Shown here one piece after another: positions 56,330-64,000 of a DNA stretch of 64,000 nucleotides. The notes beneath the pieces were generated by a model. It made no database searches. It saw nothing but the letters and a program-made list of their open reading frames with translations, and was not told where the DNA came from. Source of the stretch: Pseudomonas citrullilanati (GTDB lineage: Bacteria > Pseudomonadota > Gammaproteobacteria > Pseudomonadales > Pseudomonadaceae); the NCBI RefSeq assembly GCF_030580855.1, contig NZ_JAUQOP010000002.1, positions 248,001 to 312,000 on the forward strand, written 5' to 3'. Position numbers and translations under genes: made by a program. Within the stretch, counting starts at the first letter, position 1; each line of letters opens with the position of its first letter.

Positions 56330-56628
56330 TGCAAACCTTACTGTTCGAATTCCCCGCCGGGCAGCCGCCACGGGGGCGTGCGCTGGTGGGCTGTGTCGGC
56401 TCGGGCGACCTGGAAGTGCTGATCGAGCCCGGGCTTGCCGGCAAGCTGACGATCCAGGTACAGACCTCGGTCAATGGCAGCGAGCAACGCTGGCAGCATC
56501 TGTTCGCCCGCCTGTTCGACGGCCGGACACCGCCCGCGCTGGCCATCGACATCCACGATTTCGGCGCCACCCCGGGGGTGGTGCGCCTGCGCCTGGAACA
56601 AGGCTTCGAGGAGATCGGCCATGACTGA
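56329..56628 (+). CDS. mdcC: Malonate decarboxylase acyl carrier protein (subunit delta)
   Basis: MdcC is the 99-residue acyl carrier that holds the 2'-(5''-phosphoribosyl)-3'-dephospho-CoA arm. The attachment serine is Ser25 in GCVGSGDLEVLIEPG, the same position as in the Klebsiella protein. Its ATG overlaps the mdcB stop by one base (TGATG). A GTG three bases earlier is a less likely start. Confidence 0.95.
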   Translation: MQTLLFEFPAGQPPRGRALVGCVGSGDLEVLIEPGLAGKLTIQVQTSVNGSEQRWQHLFARLFDGRTPPALAIDIHDFGATPGVVRLRLEQGFEEIGHD

Positions 56629-57472
56629 CAGCGCCGCCTTGCTCAACAAACACAGTTTCGTCGAACTCGGCGCCCGGCAACGGGCGAAGGCCTTGCTCGA
56701 CGCCGGCACCTTTCGCGAATTGCTCGACCCGTTCCAACGGATCATGTCGCCCTGGCTGCCGCGCCAGGGTGTGGTGCCGCAGAGCGACGACGGCGTGGTG
56801 ATCGCCAAGGGCTCGCTCGACGGCCTGCCGGTGGTGGTCGCCGCCATCGAAGGGGCGTTCCAGGGCGGCAGCCTTGGCGAAGTCGGCGGGGCGAAGATCG
56901 CCGGCGCGCTGGAGTTGGCCGCCGAGGACAACCGCCGCGGCGTCCCGACCCGTGCCGTGCTGTTGCTGGAAACCGGTGGGGTGCGCTTGCAGGAGGCCAA
57001 CCTCGGCCTGGCGGCGATTGCCGAGATCCATTCGGCGATCGTCGATTTGCGCCAGTACCAGCCCGTGGTGGGCGTGGTGGCGGGCAGCGTCGGCTGCTTT
57101 GGCGGCATGTCCATCGCCGCCGGGTTGTGCAGCTATTTGCTGGTGACCCAGGAAGCCCGGTTGGGCTTGAACGGCCCGCAGGTGATCGAGCAGGAGGCCG
57201 GGCTCGACGAATACGACTCCCGCGACCGGCCGTTCATCTGGAGCCTGACCGGCGGCGAGCAACGGTTCGCCACCGGGTTGGTGGATCGTTATGCGGCCGA
57301 TGATGTGGCGCAGATCCGTCAACACGTCAGCCAATTGCTGCACCTGGGCGTGCCCGCGCACCACCGCAGCGGCCAGGCCGAGTGGTTCCTGCAACGCCTG
57401 GCCCGAGTGGACACCGACGTGCAAATCGAACCGGCGGCGGTTCGTCAGCTGTATCAGGGAGAACGCCCATGA
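56621..57472 (+). CDS. mdcD: Biotin-independent malonate decarboxylase subunit beta
   Basis: MdcD, with MdcE, decarboxylates malonyl-S-ACP to acetyl-S-ACP. The 283 residues have a carboxyltransferase (crotonase-like) fold. Conserved stretches are KHSFVELGARQRAKALLDAG, AIEGAFQGGSLGEVGGAKIA near residue 80, LLLETGGVRLQEANLGLAAI near 113, and VAGSVGCFGGMSIAAGLCSY near 150. It overlaps mdcC by eight bases and mdcE by four. Confidence 0.96.
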   Translation: MTDSAALLNKHSFVELGARQRAKALLDAGTFRELLDPFQRIMSPWLPRQGVVPQSDDGVVIAKGSLDGLPVVVAAIEGAFQGGSLGEVGGAKIAGALELAAEDNRRGVPTRAVLLLETGGVRLQEANLGLAAIAEIHSAIVDLRQYQPVVGVVAGSVGCFGGMSIAAGLCSYLLVTQEARLGLNGPQVIEQEAGLDEYDSRDRPFIWSLTGGEQRFATGLVDRYAADDVAQIRQHVSQLLHLGVPAHHRSGQAEWFLQRLARVDTDVQIEPAAVRQLYQGERP

Positions 57473-58272
57473 GTGCGTATTCATTGAGGGGCCTGCGCTG
57501 GTTCGACGCCTTGAGTGGCGGCGCCCGCCCGGTGCAAGGGTTGCCGGCCTCGTTGAGAGTCGCCGACACCAGGCTGGGCGAGCAGGCCGTGCGCCTGCTG
57601 GCGGTGGTGGCCGATCCCGATAGCCGTTTTCCCCGGGCACGCAACGGCGAAGTCGGCTTGCTGGAAGGCTGGGGCCTGGCCAAGGCAGTGGATGACGCCA
57701 TCGAGGCGGACCGCCAGGCCTCTGCCAAGCGAGCGCTGATCGCCATCGTCGATGTACCCAGCCAGGCTTATGGACGCCGGGAAGAAGCCCTGGGTATCCA
57801 CCAGGCCCTGGCCGGCGCGGCGGACAGTTACGCCCGTGCCCGCTTGGCCGGGCATCCGGTGATCGGTTTGCTGGTGGGCAACGCAATGTCCGGGGCGTTC
57901 CTGGCCCACGGCTACCAGGCGAACCGGCTGATCGCGCTGCGCGATCCGGGGGTGATGGTCCACGCCATGGGCAAGGCTTCGGCGGCGCGGGTGACCCTGC
58001 GCAGTGTCGAAGAGCTGGAAGCGCTGGCCGCCAGCGTGCCGCCGATGGCCTACGACATCGACAGCTTCGCCAGCCTGGGTCTGCTCTGGGAAACCTTGTC
58101 GGTGGAACAGATCGAACAGCCCTCGGCGTCCGATCTGGCCCGGGTCGCCGATTGCCTGCAACAGGCGATCAAGGATGTCGACGGTGCCGCCCGTGATCTG
58201 CGCGGGCGCCTGGGGGCGCCTCATCGGGCCGCTTCCAGCCATGTCCGGCAATTGCTGGGTGAACAGTGGTGA
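57469..58272 (+). CDS. mdcE: Biotin-independent malonate decarboxylase subunit gamma
   Basis: MdcE is the second carboxyltransferase-like subunit of the decarboxylase. The 267 residues include LRGLRWFDALSGGARPVQGL at the start, DVPSQAYGRREEALGIHQAL near 98, GHPVIGLLVGNAMSGAFLAHG near 125 and LIALRDPGVMVHAMGKASAAR near 155. Start and stop overlap the flanking genes by four bases. Confidence 0.96.
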   Translation: MSAYSLRGLRWFDALSGGARPVQGLPASLRVADTRLGEQAVRLLAVVADPDSRFPRARNGEVGLLEGWGLAKAVDDAIEADRQASAKRALIAIVDVPSQAYGRREEALGIHQALAGAADSYARARLAGHPVIGLLVGNAMSGAFLAHGYQANRLIALRDPGVMVHAMGKASAARVTLRSVEELEALAASVPPMAYDIDSFASLGLLWETLSVEQIEQPSASDLARVADCLQQAIKDVDGAARDLRGRLGAPHRAASSHVRQLLGEQW

Positions 58273-58889
58273 GCACCTTCCTGGCCCACGACCTGCTCTG
58301 GGGAATGACCCCGGCGCTGTTACCGGCGGATGCGCCCGCTTGGGCGAGCGAAGCCCTCGGCCTCGGTCAACCGGTGGTGGTGCGACGGGCGCTGGCTCCG
58401 GCGGGCTGGGTGGCGGTGGGGGTTCGGGGGCGGGCCCGGGAGCAACGCTACGCTGCGTCGATGCCGTTGGCGGCGATCCAGCGCCGGGTTCGCCCGGAGG
58501 ACCTGTGCCATGTCGAACCCCCTCGGGAGCTGCCGGCGCTGCAAGCGCTGTCTCGCCTGCGGCCGCTGCTCAATGCCTGGGGCTGGACCTGGGGCATCGG
58601 TGGCAGCGCCGGGTTCGAACTGGCCAGCGGGATCGAGGCGCTGCACGGGCGCAGCGACCTGGACTTGATCCTGCGCACGCCGCAACCGTTGGAGCGCCAG
58701 CGGGCCAGGGCCTTGCTGGCGGAACTGGACGACTCGGTGTGCCAGGTGGACATGCAGTTGCAGACTCCTTTTGGCGCCGTTGCATTACGCGAATGGGCGG
58801 GCCCGTCACGCCGGGTCCTGCTCAAGGACGACGTCCAGGCCCGGCTGGTGGACAACCCCTGGCAGCCGTCGCTGGAGCGGGTCGCATGA
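58269..58889 (+). CDS. mdcG: Malonate decarboxylase holo-ACP synthase (phosphoribosyl-dephospho-CoA transferase)
   Basis: MdcG attaches the prosthetic group to Ser25 of MdcC. The 206-residue protein has a nucleotidyltransferase core: GWTWGIGGSAGFELASGIEA near residue 100, and the metal-binding DLDLIL in HGRSDLDLILRTPQ near 122. A third acidic residue lies in CQVDMQLQTPFGAVAL. It starts with GTG (58269, overlapping the mdcE stop); an adjacent GTG at 58266 is equally possible. The protein is a single copy in the operon. Confidence 0.93.
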   Translation: MSTFLAHDLLWGMTPALLPADAPAWASEALGLGQPVVVRRALAPAGWVAVGVRGRAREQRYAASMPLAAIQRRVRPEDLCHVEPPRELPALQALSRLRPLLNAWGWTWGIGGSAGFELASGIEALHGRSDLDLILRTPQPLERQRARALLAELDDSVCQVDMQLQTPFGAVALREWAGPSRRVLLKDDVQARLVDNPWQPSLERVA

Positions 58890-59806
58890 GCAGCCTCCTG
58901 GTGTTCCCGGGCCAGGGCGCGCAGCGGGCGGGCATGCTCCACGGCCTGGCGCCGCAGGTCCTGGACCTGGCCAGCGAAGTGCTCGGGGAGGACGTGTTGC
59001 AACTGGACAGCGCCGAAGCATTGCAGTCGACCCGCGCCGTGCAGGTGTGCCTGTTGATCGCAGGCGTGGCGGCGTCCCGCCGGTTGCTGGAGCAGGCGCC
59101 TGCGCCGGATTATGTCGCGGGGTTATCCATCGGCGCCTATCCGGCGGCGGTGGTGGCGGGTGCGCTGGGGTTCGAAGATGCGCTGCGATTGGTCAGCCTG
59201 CGGGGCGAATTGATGCAGCAGGCCTATCCACGGGGCCATGGCATGACCGCGATCATCGGCCTGGACCTCGCCGCCGTGGAAGCCTTGCTGGCGCAGGTGC
59301 ACAGCGACCGCACGCCGGTCTACCTGGCCAATATCAATGCCGACAACCAAGTGGTCATCGCCGGCAGCGACGAGGCCATGGCGACCGTCGCCCGGCATGC
59401 GAAAAACCAGGGCGCCGGCAAGGCGTGCCGCCTGGCGGTGAGCGTGCCGTCCCATTGCCCGCTGCTCGAAGCACCGGCGCGGACACTGGCCCAGGCGTTT
59501 GCCGACGTGCCGCTGCGCGCCCCCGTGCTGGGTTATCTCAGCGGCAGCCGTGCCCGGCCGGTGGTCAACCCCCAGGCCTTGCGCGATGACCTGGCCTTCA
59601 ACATGTGCCGTGTCGTCGATTGGCGCGGCACGGTGCAAAGTGCCTACGAGCGCGGTGTCCGGTTGCAGATCGAACTGCCGCCCGGCGCGGTACTGACCGG
59701 GCTGGCGCGCCGGGTCTTCGAGTCGGGCACGGTCATGGCCTTCGACGGGGCCCGGCTCGATACCCTGCAGGCGCTGCTCGCCGAGGAGGGACGCCGCCAA
59801 CCCTAG
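58886..59806 (+). CDS. mdcH: Malonyl-CoA:ACP transacylase MdcH
   Basis: MdcH loads the first malonyl group onto the carrier from malonyl-CoA. The 306 residues have the FabD-like fold with LLVFPGQGAQRAGML at the start, the nucleophile Ser81 in GLSIGAYPAAVVAGAL, YLANINADNQVVIAGS, and the catalytic His in VPSHCPLL near 193. The four-base overlap with mdcG gives coupling. Last mdc gene before the transporter. Confidence 0.95.
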   Translation: MSSLLVFPGQGAQRAGMLHGLAPQVLDLASEVLGEDVLQLDSAEALQSTRAVQVCLLIAGVAASRRLLEQAPAPDYVAGLSIGAYPAAVVAGALGFEDALRLVSLRGELMQQAYPRGHGMTAIIGLDLAAVEALLAQVHSDRTPVYLANINADNQVVIAGSDEAMATVARHAKNQGAGKACRLAVSVPSHCPLLEAPARTLAQAFADVPLRAPVLGYLSGSRARPVVNPQALRDDLAFNMCRVVDWRGTVQSAYERGVRLQIELPPGAVLTGLARRVFESGTVMAFDGARLDTLQALLAEEGRRQP

Positions 59807-59873
59807 ACCACCGACTCAAGCTGGCGAAGCACAAAAACAACAACTTCGACGATGCATTTTGAGGACTACAACA

Positions 59874-60266
59874 ATGATTATTTACGGTGTGGCGTTTCTG
59901 GCCTTTTGTACCTTGGCAGGTATTTTCATCGGTGAGCTGCTCGGCAAACTGATCGGTGTGCCGGCCAATGTCGGCGGCGTCGGCATTGCGATGCTGCTGT
60001 TGATCGGCCTGGGCAGTTACCTGGGCAAGCGCGGCCTGTTCAAGGGCAAGTCCGAGGCCGGTGTGGAGTTCTGGAGTGCGATCTACATTCCCATCGTGGT
60101 CGCGATGGCCGCCCAGCAGAACGTCTATGGCGCGCTCAAGGGCGGGCCCATGGCGATCCTGGCCGGGACCCTGGCCGTGGTGATTGCCTTTGCGATGGTA
60201 CCGGTGCTGGTACGCATCGGCAGCAAGGGACCTGAGTCTGATGTTTCCGTGAAGACGGCAGGGTGA
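59874..60266 (+). CDS. madL: Malonate transporter subunit MadL
   Basis: MadL is the small subunit of the MadLM malonate:Na+ symporter. The 130-residue protein has four predicted membrane helices (about 1-20, 38-55, 72-90, 98-118) with IYGVAFLAFCTLAGIFIGEL and GVPANVGGVGIAMLLLIGLG. GAGGACTACAAC precedes the ATG. The stop overlaps a GTG of the madM reading frame. Confidence 0.94.
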   Translation: MIIYGVAFLAFCTLAGIFIGELLGKLIGVPANVGGVGIAMLLLIGLGSYLGKRGLFKGKSEAGVEFWSAIYIPIVVAMAAQQNVYGALKGGPMAILAGTLAVVIAFAMVPVLVRIGSKGPESDVSVKTAG

Positions 60267-60271
60267 CCGCC

Positions 60272-61036
60272 ATGTATGAATCCATGATGAAGGTGATTAC
60301 CGGTTACGGCATGATCAGCGGCTTTGCGATCATCGGCGTCACCATGTGGGTGTCCTACTGGATCAGCAACACGTTCACCAAGGGTCGCCTGCACGGCTCG
60401 GCCATCGCGATTCTGCTGGGTTTGGTGCTGTCCTACATTGGCGGGGCGATGACCGGCGGCCAGAAGGGCGTGGTGGACATTCCTCTGCTGTCCGGCATCG
60501 GTTTGCTGGGCGGTGCCATGCTGCGCGACTTCGCCATTGTCGCCACGGCCTTTGGCGTGAATATCGAGGAACTCAAGCGCGCCGGCTTCGTTGGCGTGCT
60601 GGCGCTGTTCGTCGGGGTGGGCACGTCGTTCGTTGCCGGCGTCGGCGTGGCGATGGTCTTTGGCTACACCGACGCGGTGAGCCTGACCACGATTGGCGCC
60701 GGGGCGGTCACCTACATTGTCGGTCCGGTGACCGGGGCGGCAATCGGCGCCAGCTCCGAAGTCATGGCGCTGTCCATTGCCGCCGGGCTGATCAAGGCGA
60801 TCCTGGTAATGGTGGCGACGCCGTTCGTAGCGCCCTTGATCGGCCTGAACAATCCACGCAGCGCGGTGATTTTCGGTGGCTTGATGGGCACCTCCAGTGG
60901 CGTGGCCGGTGGCCTGGCGGCGACGGATCCGAAGCTGGTGCCCTATGGCTGCCTGACGGCGGCGTTCTATACGGCGCTGGGCTGCCTGCTGGGGCCTTCG
61001 TTGTTGTTCCTGATCATGCGCGGGTTGCTGGGGTAA
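60272..61036 (+). CDS. madM: Malonate transporter subunit MadM
   Basis: MadM is the large subunit of the malonate symporter. The 254-residue protein has about eight hydrophobic segments. Conserved stretches are MYESMMKVITGYGMISGFAI, GQKGVVDIPLLSGIGLLGGA near residue 65, and VTGAAIGASSEVMALSIAAG near 152. AGGGTGA six bases upstream supports ATG 60272; a GTG at 60263 overlapping madL is the alternative. It ends the mdc/mad operon. Confidence 0.94.
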   Translation: MYESMMKVITGYGMISGFAIIGVTMWVSYWISNTFTKGRLHGSAIAILLGLVLSYIGGAMTGGQKGVVDIPLLSGIGLLGGAMLRDFAIVATAFGVNIEELKRAGFVGVLALFVGVGTSFVAGVGVAMVFGYTDAVSLTTIGAGAVTYIVGPVTGAAIGASSEVMALSIAAGLIKAILVMVATPFVAPLIGLNNPRSAVIFGGLMGTSSGVAGGLAATDPKLVPYGCLTAAFYTALGCLLGPSLLFLIMRGLLG

Positions 61037-61067
61037 GGCGCGGGATTTTCGCTGGGCGGGCTGTCCT

Positions 61068-61140
61068 CATCGCGAGCAGGCTCGCTCCCACATTGGATCG
61101 ATGTTCACAGAACCCTTGTGGGAGCGAGCCTGCTCGCGAA
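61068..61140. repeat. REP doublet (family I)
   Basis: CATCGCGAGCAGGCTCGCTC at 61068 faces CTTGTGGGAGCGAGCCTGCT at about 61115. It lies between convergent madM and mdcR. Confidence 0.9.
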
Positions 61141-61155
61141 GGCCTCGACTCGCTC

Positions 61156-62070
61156 TCAACCCTGGCGATTGGCATACATCCGGCACTCGGCGAGCAATGC
61201 CAACAGGTTCGGATCGCGCTCCTTGGCCTTGAGGAACACCACGCCGATGTGCTGCTGCAACCGGTACTTTTCCTGCAACGGGATCAGTTTCACCCGGTTC
61301 TCGTACACCGCCGCAATCCGGCCCGGCAACAGCGCATAGCCCACGCCGGAGCTGACCATGCTCAGGAGGGTGAAGATGTCGTTGACCTGCATCGCCACCT
61401 TCGGCTCGAACCCCGCCTGGCTGAATACCCGGATCCCGTCCTGGTGCGTGGCAAAGCCCTGGGTCAGGGTGATGAAGGTCTCGTCGCGAACCTCTGCCAG
61501 GTCCACCTCGCTGCGCTGGGCGAACGGTGAGTCGGCCGGCGTGGCGAGGAAGATGTCGTCGGAAAACAGCGCGATGTGCTCGCAGTCCGGGTCGTTGACG
61601 CTGTCGTCCAGCGAGACCAGGATCGCGTCCACCTCCATGTTCTTGAGCTTGTACAGCAGGTCGATGTTGGACCCCATGATCAGGTCGATATTGAGTTCGC
61701 TGCGGCGGATCTTCAGGCCCATGATCAGTTGGGGCACGGTCTTGACCGTCAGCGAGTACAACGAACCGAGCTTGAAGCGCTCGGCGGAGAACCCGGCGGC
61801 TTCGCGGGTCAGGCGCACGCTTTCGACCACGTCCTGAATCAGCTTCTGCGCCCGCTCCTCCAGCACATAGGCGCTTTCCAGCGGCGTGAGGTTGCGGCCC
61901 TCGTGCTTGAACAGCGGGCAGCGCAGGGCGCTTTCCAGCGAATGAATGGCCCGGTGCACACTGACGTTGCTGGTCTGCAATTCGACGGCGGCCCGCGCCA
62001 GGTTGCCGGTGCGCATGAACGCCAGGAACACCTCGAGTTTCTTCAGGGTCAATTCTTCGTCGATCAGCAT
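61156..62070 (-). CDS. mdcR: LysR family regulator of malonate decarboxylase genes
   Basis: The 304-residue LysR-type protein has an N-terminal winged helix (about 8-65, LKKLEVFLAFMRTGNLARAA then LQTSNVSVHRAIHSLESALR) and an effector-binding domain. Its position at the end of the mdc/mad operon, transcribed towards it, is that of MdcR, which activates mdc genes in response to malonate. The probable target is the 9 bp dyad upstream of mdcA. Length agrees with the family. Confidence 0.92.
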   Translation of the reverse strand: MLIDEELTLKKLEVFLAFMRTGNLARAAVELQTSNVSVHRAIHSLESALRCPLFKHEGRNLTPLESAYVLEERAQKLIQDVVESVRLTREAAGFSAERFKLGSLYSLTVKTVPQLIMGLKIRRSELNIDLIMGSNIDLLYKLKNMEVDAILVSLDDSVNDPDCEHIALFSDDIFLATPADSPFAQRSEVDLAEVRDETFITLTQGFATHQDGIRVFSQAGFEPKVAMQVNDIFTLLSMVSSGVGYALLPGRIAAVYENRVKLIPLQEKYRLQQHIGVVFLKAKERDPNLLALLAECRMYANRQG

Positions 62071-62104
62071 GGGGCGTGCTCTTATTCGTATTGCCCGATT
62101 GTGC

Positions 62105-62194
62105 CCTGTGGGAGCAAAGCTTGCTCGCGAAACAGACGACTCGGATTTGCAGAAACCGAGTGACCTTCATCGCGGGCAAGCCTTGCTCTCACAG
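62105..62194. repeat. Degenerate REP doublet (family I)
   Basis: CCTGTGGGAGCAAAGCTTGC at about 62105 faces ATCGCGGGCAAGCCTTGCTC ending near 62194, with several stem mismatches. It lies between divergent mdcR and the hemolysin III-like gene, so it is within or near their promoters. Confidence 0.8.
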
Positions 62195-62267
62195 CAAGCA
62201 AAACATTGCACTTTCAAGCGCCAGGCCTGAGCCTTGGCACCTGTTTCGAAAGGTGAGGTGGTATTGG

Positions 62268-62885
62268 ATGTATCACGGGGAACGGTTCAACGCGTGGACC
62301 CACTTGGTCGGGGCGGTCGCGGCGTTTATCGGTGGGGTATGGCTGGTGGTGATTGCCGGGCTGACTGGCGATCCCTGGAAAATCGTCAGCGTGGCGATCT
62401 ATGGGTTCACCCTGCTGGTGCTCTACAGCGCGTCGACGGTTTATCACAGCGTGCGCGGACGCCGAAAAGAGATCATGCAGAAAGTCGATCATTTTTCGAT
62501 CTACCTGCTGATCGCCGGCAGCTATACGCCGTTCTGCCTGGTGACCCTGCGGGGGCCGTGGGGCTGGAGCCTGTTCGGGATCGTCTGGGGGCTGGCGCTG
62601 ATCGGGATCCTGCAGGAAATCAAGCCGCGCTCCGAGGCTCGGATCCTGTCGATCGTGATCTACGCAGTGATGGGCTGGATCGTGCTGGTGGCGGTCAAGC
62701 CGTTGCTGGCAGCCCTGGGCAGCGCCGGGTTTGCCTGGCTCGCCTCGGGCGGGGTGTTGTACACCGTGGGCATCATTTTTTTCGCCCTCGATCACCGCCT
62801 GCGTCACGCCCATGGGATCTGGCATCTGTTCGTGATCGCCGGCAGCTTGCTGCACTTCGTGGCGATTTTGTTCTATGTGCTTTGA
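62268..62885 (+). CDS. Hemolysin III (PAQR/YqfA) family membrane protein
   Basis: The 205-residue protein has seven predicted membrane helices and the PAQR-like conserved polar residues: GERFNAWTHLVGAVAAFIGG at the start, STVYHSVRG near 62, DHFSIYLLIAGSYTPFCLVT near 77, and LDHRLRHAHGIWHLFVIAGS near 175. Members are called hemolysin III, but a haemolytic function is doubtful; they may be membrane-stress or lipid-related proteins. AGGTGAGGTGG precedes the ATG. Confidence 0.93.
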   Translation: MYHGERFNAWTHLVGAVAAFIGGVWLVVIAGLTGDPWKIVSVAIYGFTLLVLYSASTVYHSVRGRRKEIMQKVDHFSIYLLIAGSYTPFCLVTLRGPWGWSLFGIVWGLALIGILQEIKPRSEARILSIVIYAVMGWIVLVAVKPLLAALGSAGFAWLASGGVLYTVGIIFFALDHRLRHAHGIWHLFVIAGSLLHFVAILFYVL

Positions 62886-62925
62886 GCGATGGACCCACAC
62901 CGAATTCATGAACACCACTGTTTCA

Positions 62926-63018
62926 CGGTGGGAGCGGGCTTGCTCGCGAAAGCGGTGGGCCAGCCAACATCGATGTCACTGACACATTGCATTCGCGAGC
63001 AAGCCCGCTCCCACAGGG
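62926..63018. repeat. REP doublet (family I)
   Basis: ACGGTGGGAGCGGGCTTGCT at about 62925 faces ATTCGCGAGCAAGCCCGCTC ending near 63018. It lies between convergent hemolysin III-like and rsmE genes. Confidence 0.9.
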
Positions 63019-63039
63019 ACTTTCAGTGGCCGCAAGCGA

Positions 63040-63759
63040 TTAGAAATCCCCCCACAACTGCTGCGCCACCGCCAGCGCCACCACCGGCGCGGTTTCGGTA
63101 CGCAGCACGCGGGGGCCGAGGCGGGCGGCGTGGTAGCCGGCGACCTTGGCCTGTTCGACTTCGGCATCGGCCAGCCCGCCCTCGGGGCCGATCAGGAATG
63201 CCAGGGTCTGCGGCCTGGCATGGCTGACCAAGGGTTCGGCCACCGGGTGCAGCACCAGCTTCAGCTCGGCCTCGGTCTGCTTCAGCCAGTCGGCCAGGAG
63301 CAACGGTGGGTGGATCACCGGCACGGTCGAGCGCCCGCACTGCTCGCAGGCGCTGATCGCAACCTGTCGCCAGTGCAACAGGCGCTTGTCGGCGCGCTCG
63401 TCCTTGAGACGCACTTCGCAACGTTCGCTGAAAATCGGCGTAATCGCGCTGACCCCAAGCTCAGTGGCTTTCTGGATCGCCCAGTCCATGCGCTCGCCCC
63501 GGGACAAGCCCTGGCCGAGGTGAATGCGTAACGGCGATTCCGGCTGCCCGGCGAACTGCTCGTCCAGTTGCACCCGCACGCGCTTCTTGCCGACCTCGGC
63601 CAGCGTGCCGCGAAACTCCAGGCCAGAACCGTCGAACACCTGCACTCCATCGCCCTCGGCCATGCGCAGCACGCGGCCGATGTAGTGGGCCTGGGCCTCG
63701 GGCAGCTCGTGGTCGCCAAGGCTCAGGGGGGTGTCGATGAAGAAGCGGGACAGTCTCAT
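63040..63759 (-). CDS. rsmE: 16S rRNA (uracil(1498)-N3)-methyltransferase RsmE
   Basis: RsmE methylates U1498 of 16S rRNA. The 239-residue SPOUT enzyme has an N-terminal PUA-like domain (MRLSRFFIDTPLSLGDHELP, HYIGRVLRMAEGDGVQVFDG). The C-terminal trefoil knot has QKATELGVSAITPIFSERCE near residue 95, ISACEQCGRSTVPVI near 132, and the SAM-binding LAFLIGPEGGLADAEVEQA near 190, followed by LGPRVLRTETAPVVALAVAQ. Length is near E. coli RsmE (243). Confidence 0.97.
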   Translation of the reverse strand: MRLSRFFIDTPLSLGDHELPEAQAHYIGRVLRMAEGDGVQVFDGSGLEFRGTLAEVGKKRVRVQLDEQFAGQPESPLRIHLGQGLSRGERMDWAIQKATELGVSAITPIFSERCEVRLKDERADKRLLHWRQVAISACEQCGRSTVPVIHPPLLLADWLKQTEAELKLVLHPVAEPLVSHARPQTLAFLIGPEGGLADAEVEQAKVAGYHAARLGPRVLRTETAPVVALAVAQQLWGDF

Positions 63760-63810
63760 GTGTTTTCTCTACAGAATCTGGATTCGGCACTATTGCGGGT
63801 CATGCGCTCT

Positions 63811-63943
63811 TGTGGCGAGGGGATTTATCCCCGCTGGGCTGCGCAGCAGCCCCAAGACCGGACACCGCGATGCTTCAGGCAAATCGCGTTGTATGCAATG
63901 AGGGCTGCTAGGCAGCCCCACGGGGATAAATCCCCTCGCCACA
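63811..63943. repeat. Long palindromic repeat, family II (copy 5 of 5)
   Basis: TGTGGCGAGGGGATTTATCC and GGGGATAAATCCCCTCGCCA form the outer arms, and GGGCTGCGCAGCAGCCC and GGGCTGCTAGGCAGCCC the inner ones. It lies upstream of rsmE. Bases 63944-64000 hold no recognised feature. Confidence 0.93.
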
Positions 63944-64000
63944 ACGGTGTTCCAACGATGCATCGCAGTGTCAGCCCGGATCGCGATAACCCGGATGGAA

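Noticed and set aside
53568..61140. Genomic island boundaries around the mdc operon
   Set aside because: No tRNA, integrase or direct attachment repeats were found. The mdc genes have the same codon use as the rest and are ordinary for Pseudomonas.

Overview
The window is a GC-rich, gene-dense bacterial chromosome segment. It almost certainly comes from the Pseudomonas fluorescens group. The evidence is the gene content and order, which from memory closely parallel the ilvD to rsmE stretch of P. aeruginosa PAO1; the codon use; and the many intergenic REP hairpins of the GTGGGAGCGAGC/GCTCGCGA type found in fluorescent pseudomonads. No rRNA, tRNA, CRISPR array, prophage or complete insertion sequence was recognised. 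All identifications come from reading the sequence and translations; no database search was run.

Layout. 1-9 kb: end of a HAD-type hydrolase, ilvD, rlmI, a PfpI/DJ-1 protein, an HDOD protein, mutM, a small secreted protein, a YfhL-type ferredoxin and coaD. 8.3-13.8 kb: a probable oxidation operon (aldehyde dehydrogenase, Tat lipoprotein, GMC oxidoreductase) with a divergent TetR regulator and a palindromic operator between them, then a sulfurtransferase. 13.9-14.6 kb: a tandem array of REP hairpins with an exact 135 bp period. 14.6-23.5 kb: hydrolase, rsmD and a pair of M16 peptidases facing ftsY-ftsE-ftsX and rpoH. 23.7-26.8 kb: mtgA, DUF423, thiS-thiG, trmB. 26.9-33.7 kb: a long minus-strand run, yggS-proC-yggT-metX-metW-DUF4426-rdgB-hemW-DUF3392. 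33.7-36.2 kb: pilT, an NlpC/P60 protein and a TM2 protein. 36.3-42.3 kb: pyrimidine genes (pyrR, pyrB and a catalytically dead pyrC'), ruvX, yqgE, a tonB3-like gene and gshB. 42.5-52.8 kb: the Pil-Chp chemosensory operon pilG-pilH-pilI-pilJ-chpA-chpC. 52.9-61 kb: an unrecognised small gene and a complete malonate decarboxylase operon, mdcABCDEGH-madLM, followed by the convergent regulator mdcR. 62-64 kb: a hemolysin III-like membrane protein and rsmE.

How the parts work together. The Chp proteins control type IV pilus twitching, for which pilT supplies the retraction motor. The methylation enzymes pilK and chpB, and pilU, are not found in their expected places. The mdc/mad genes take up malonate, load it on an acyl-carrier subunit with a 2'-(5''-phosphoribosyl)-3'-dephospho-CoA arm, and decarboxylate it to acetyl units. 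The rest is mostly housekeeping: amino-acid, pyrimidine, thiamine and glutathione synthesis, rRNA and tRNA methylation, secretion and division, and the heat-shock sigma factor.

Repeats are the most unusual aspect. There are two families of long REP-type hairpins (13 doublets or arrays of one, 5 copies of the other), one strongly palindromic MITE-like element of 138 bp, and the 135 bp tandem REP amplification.
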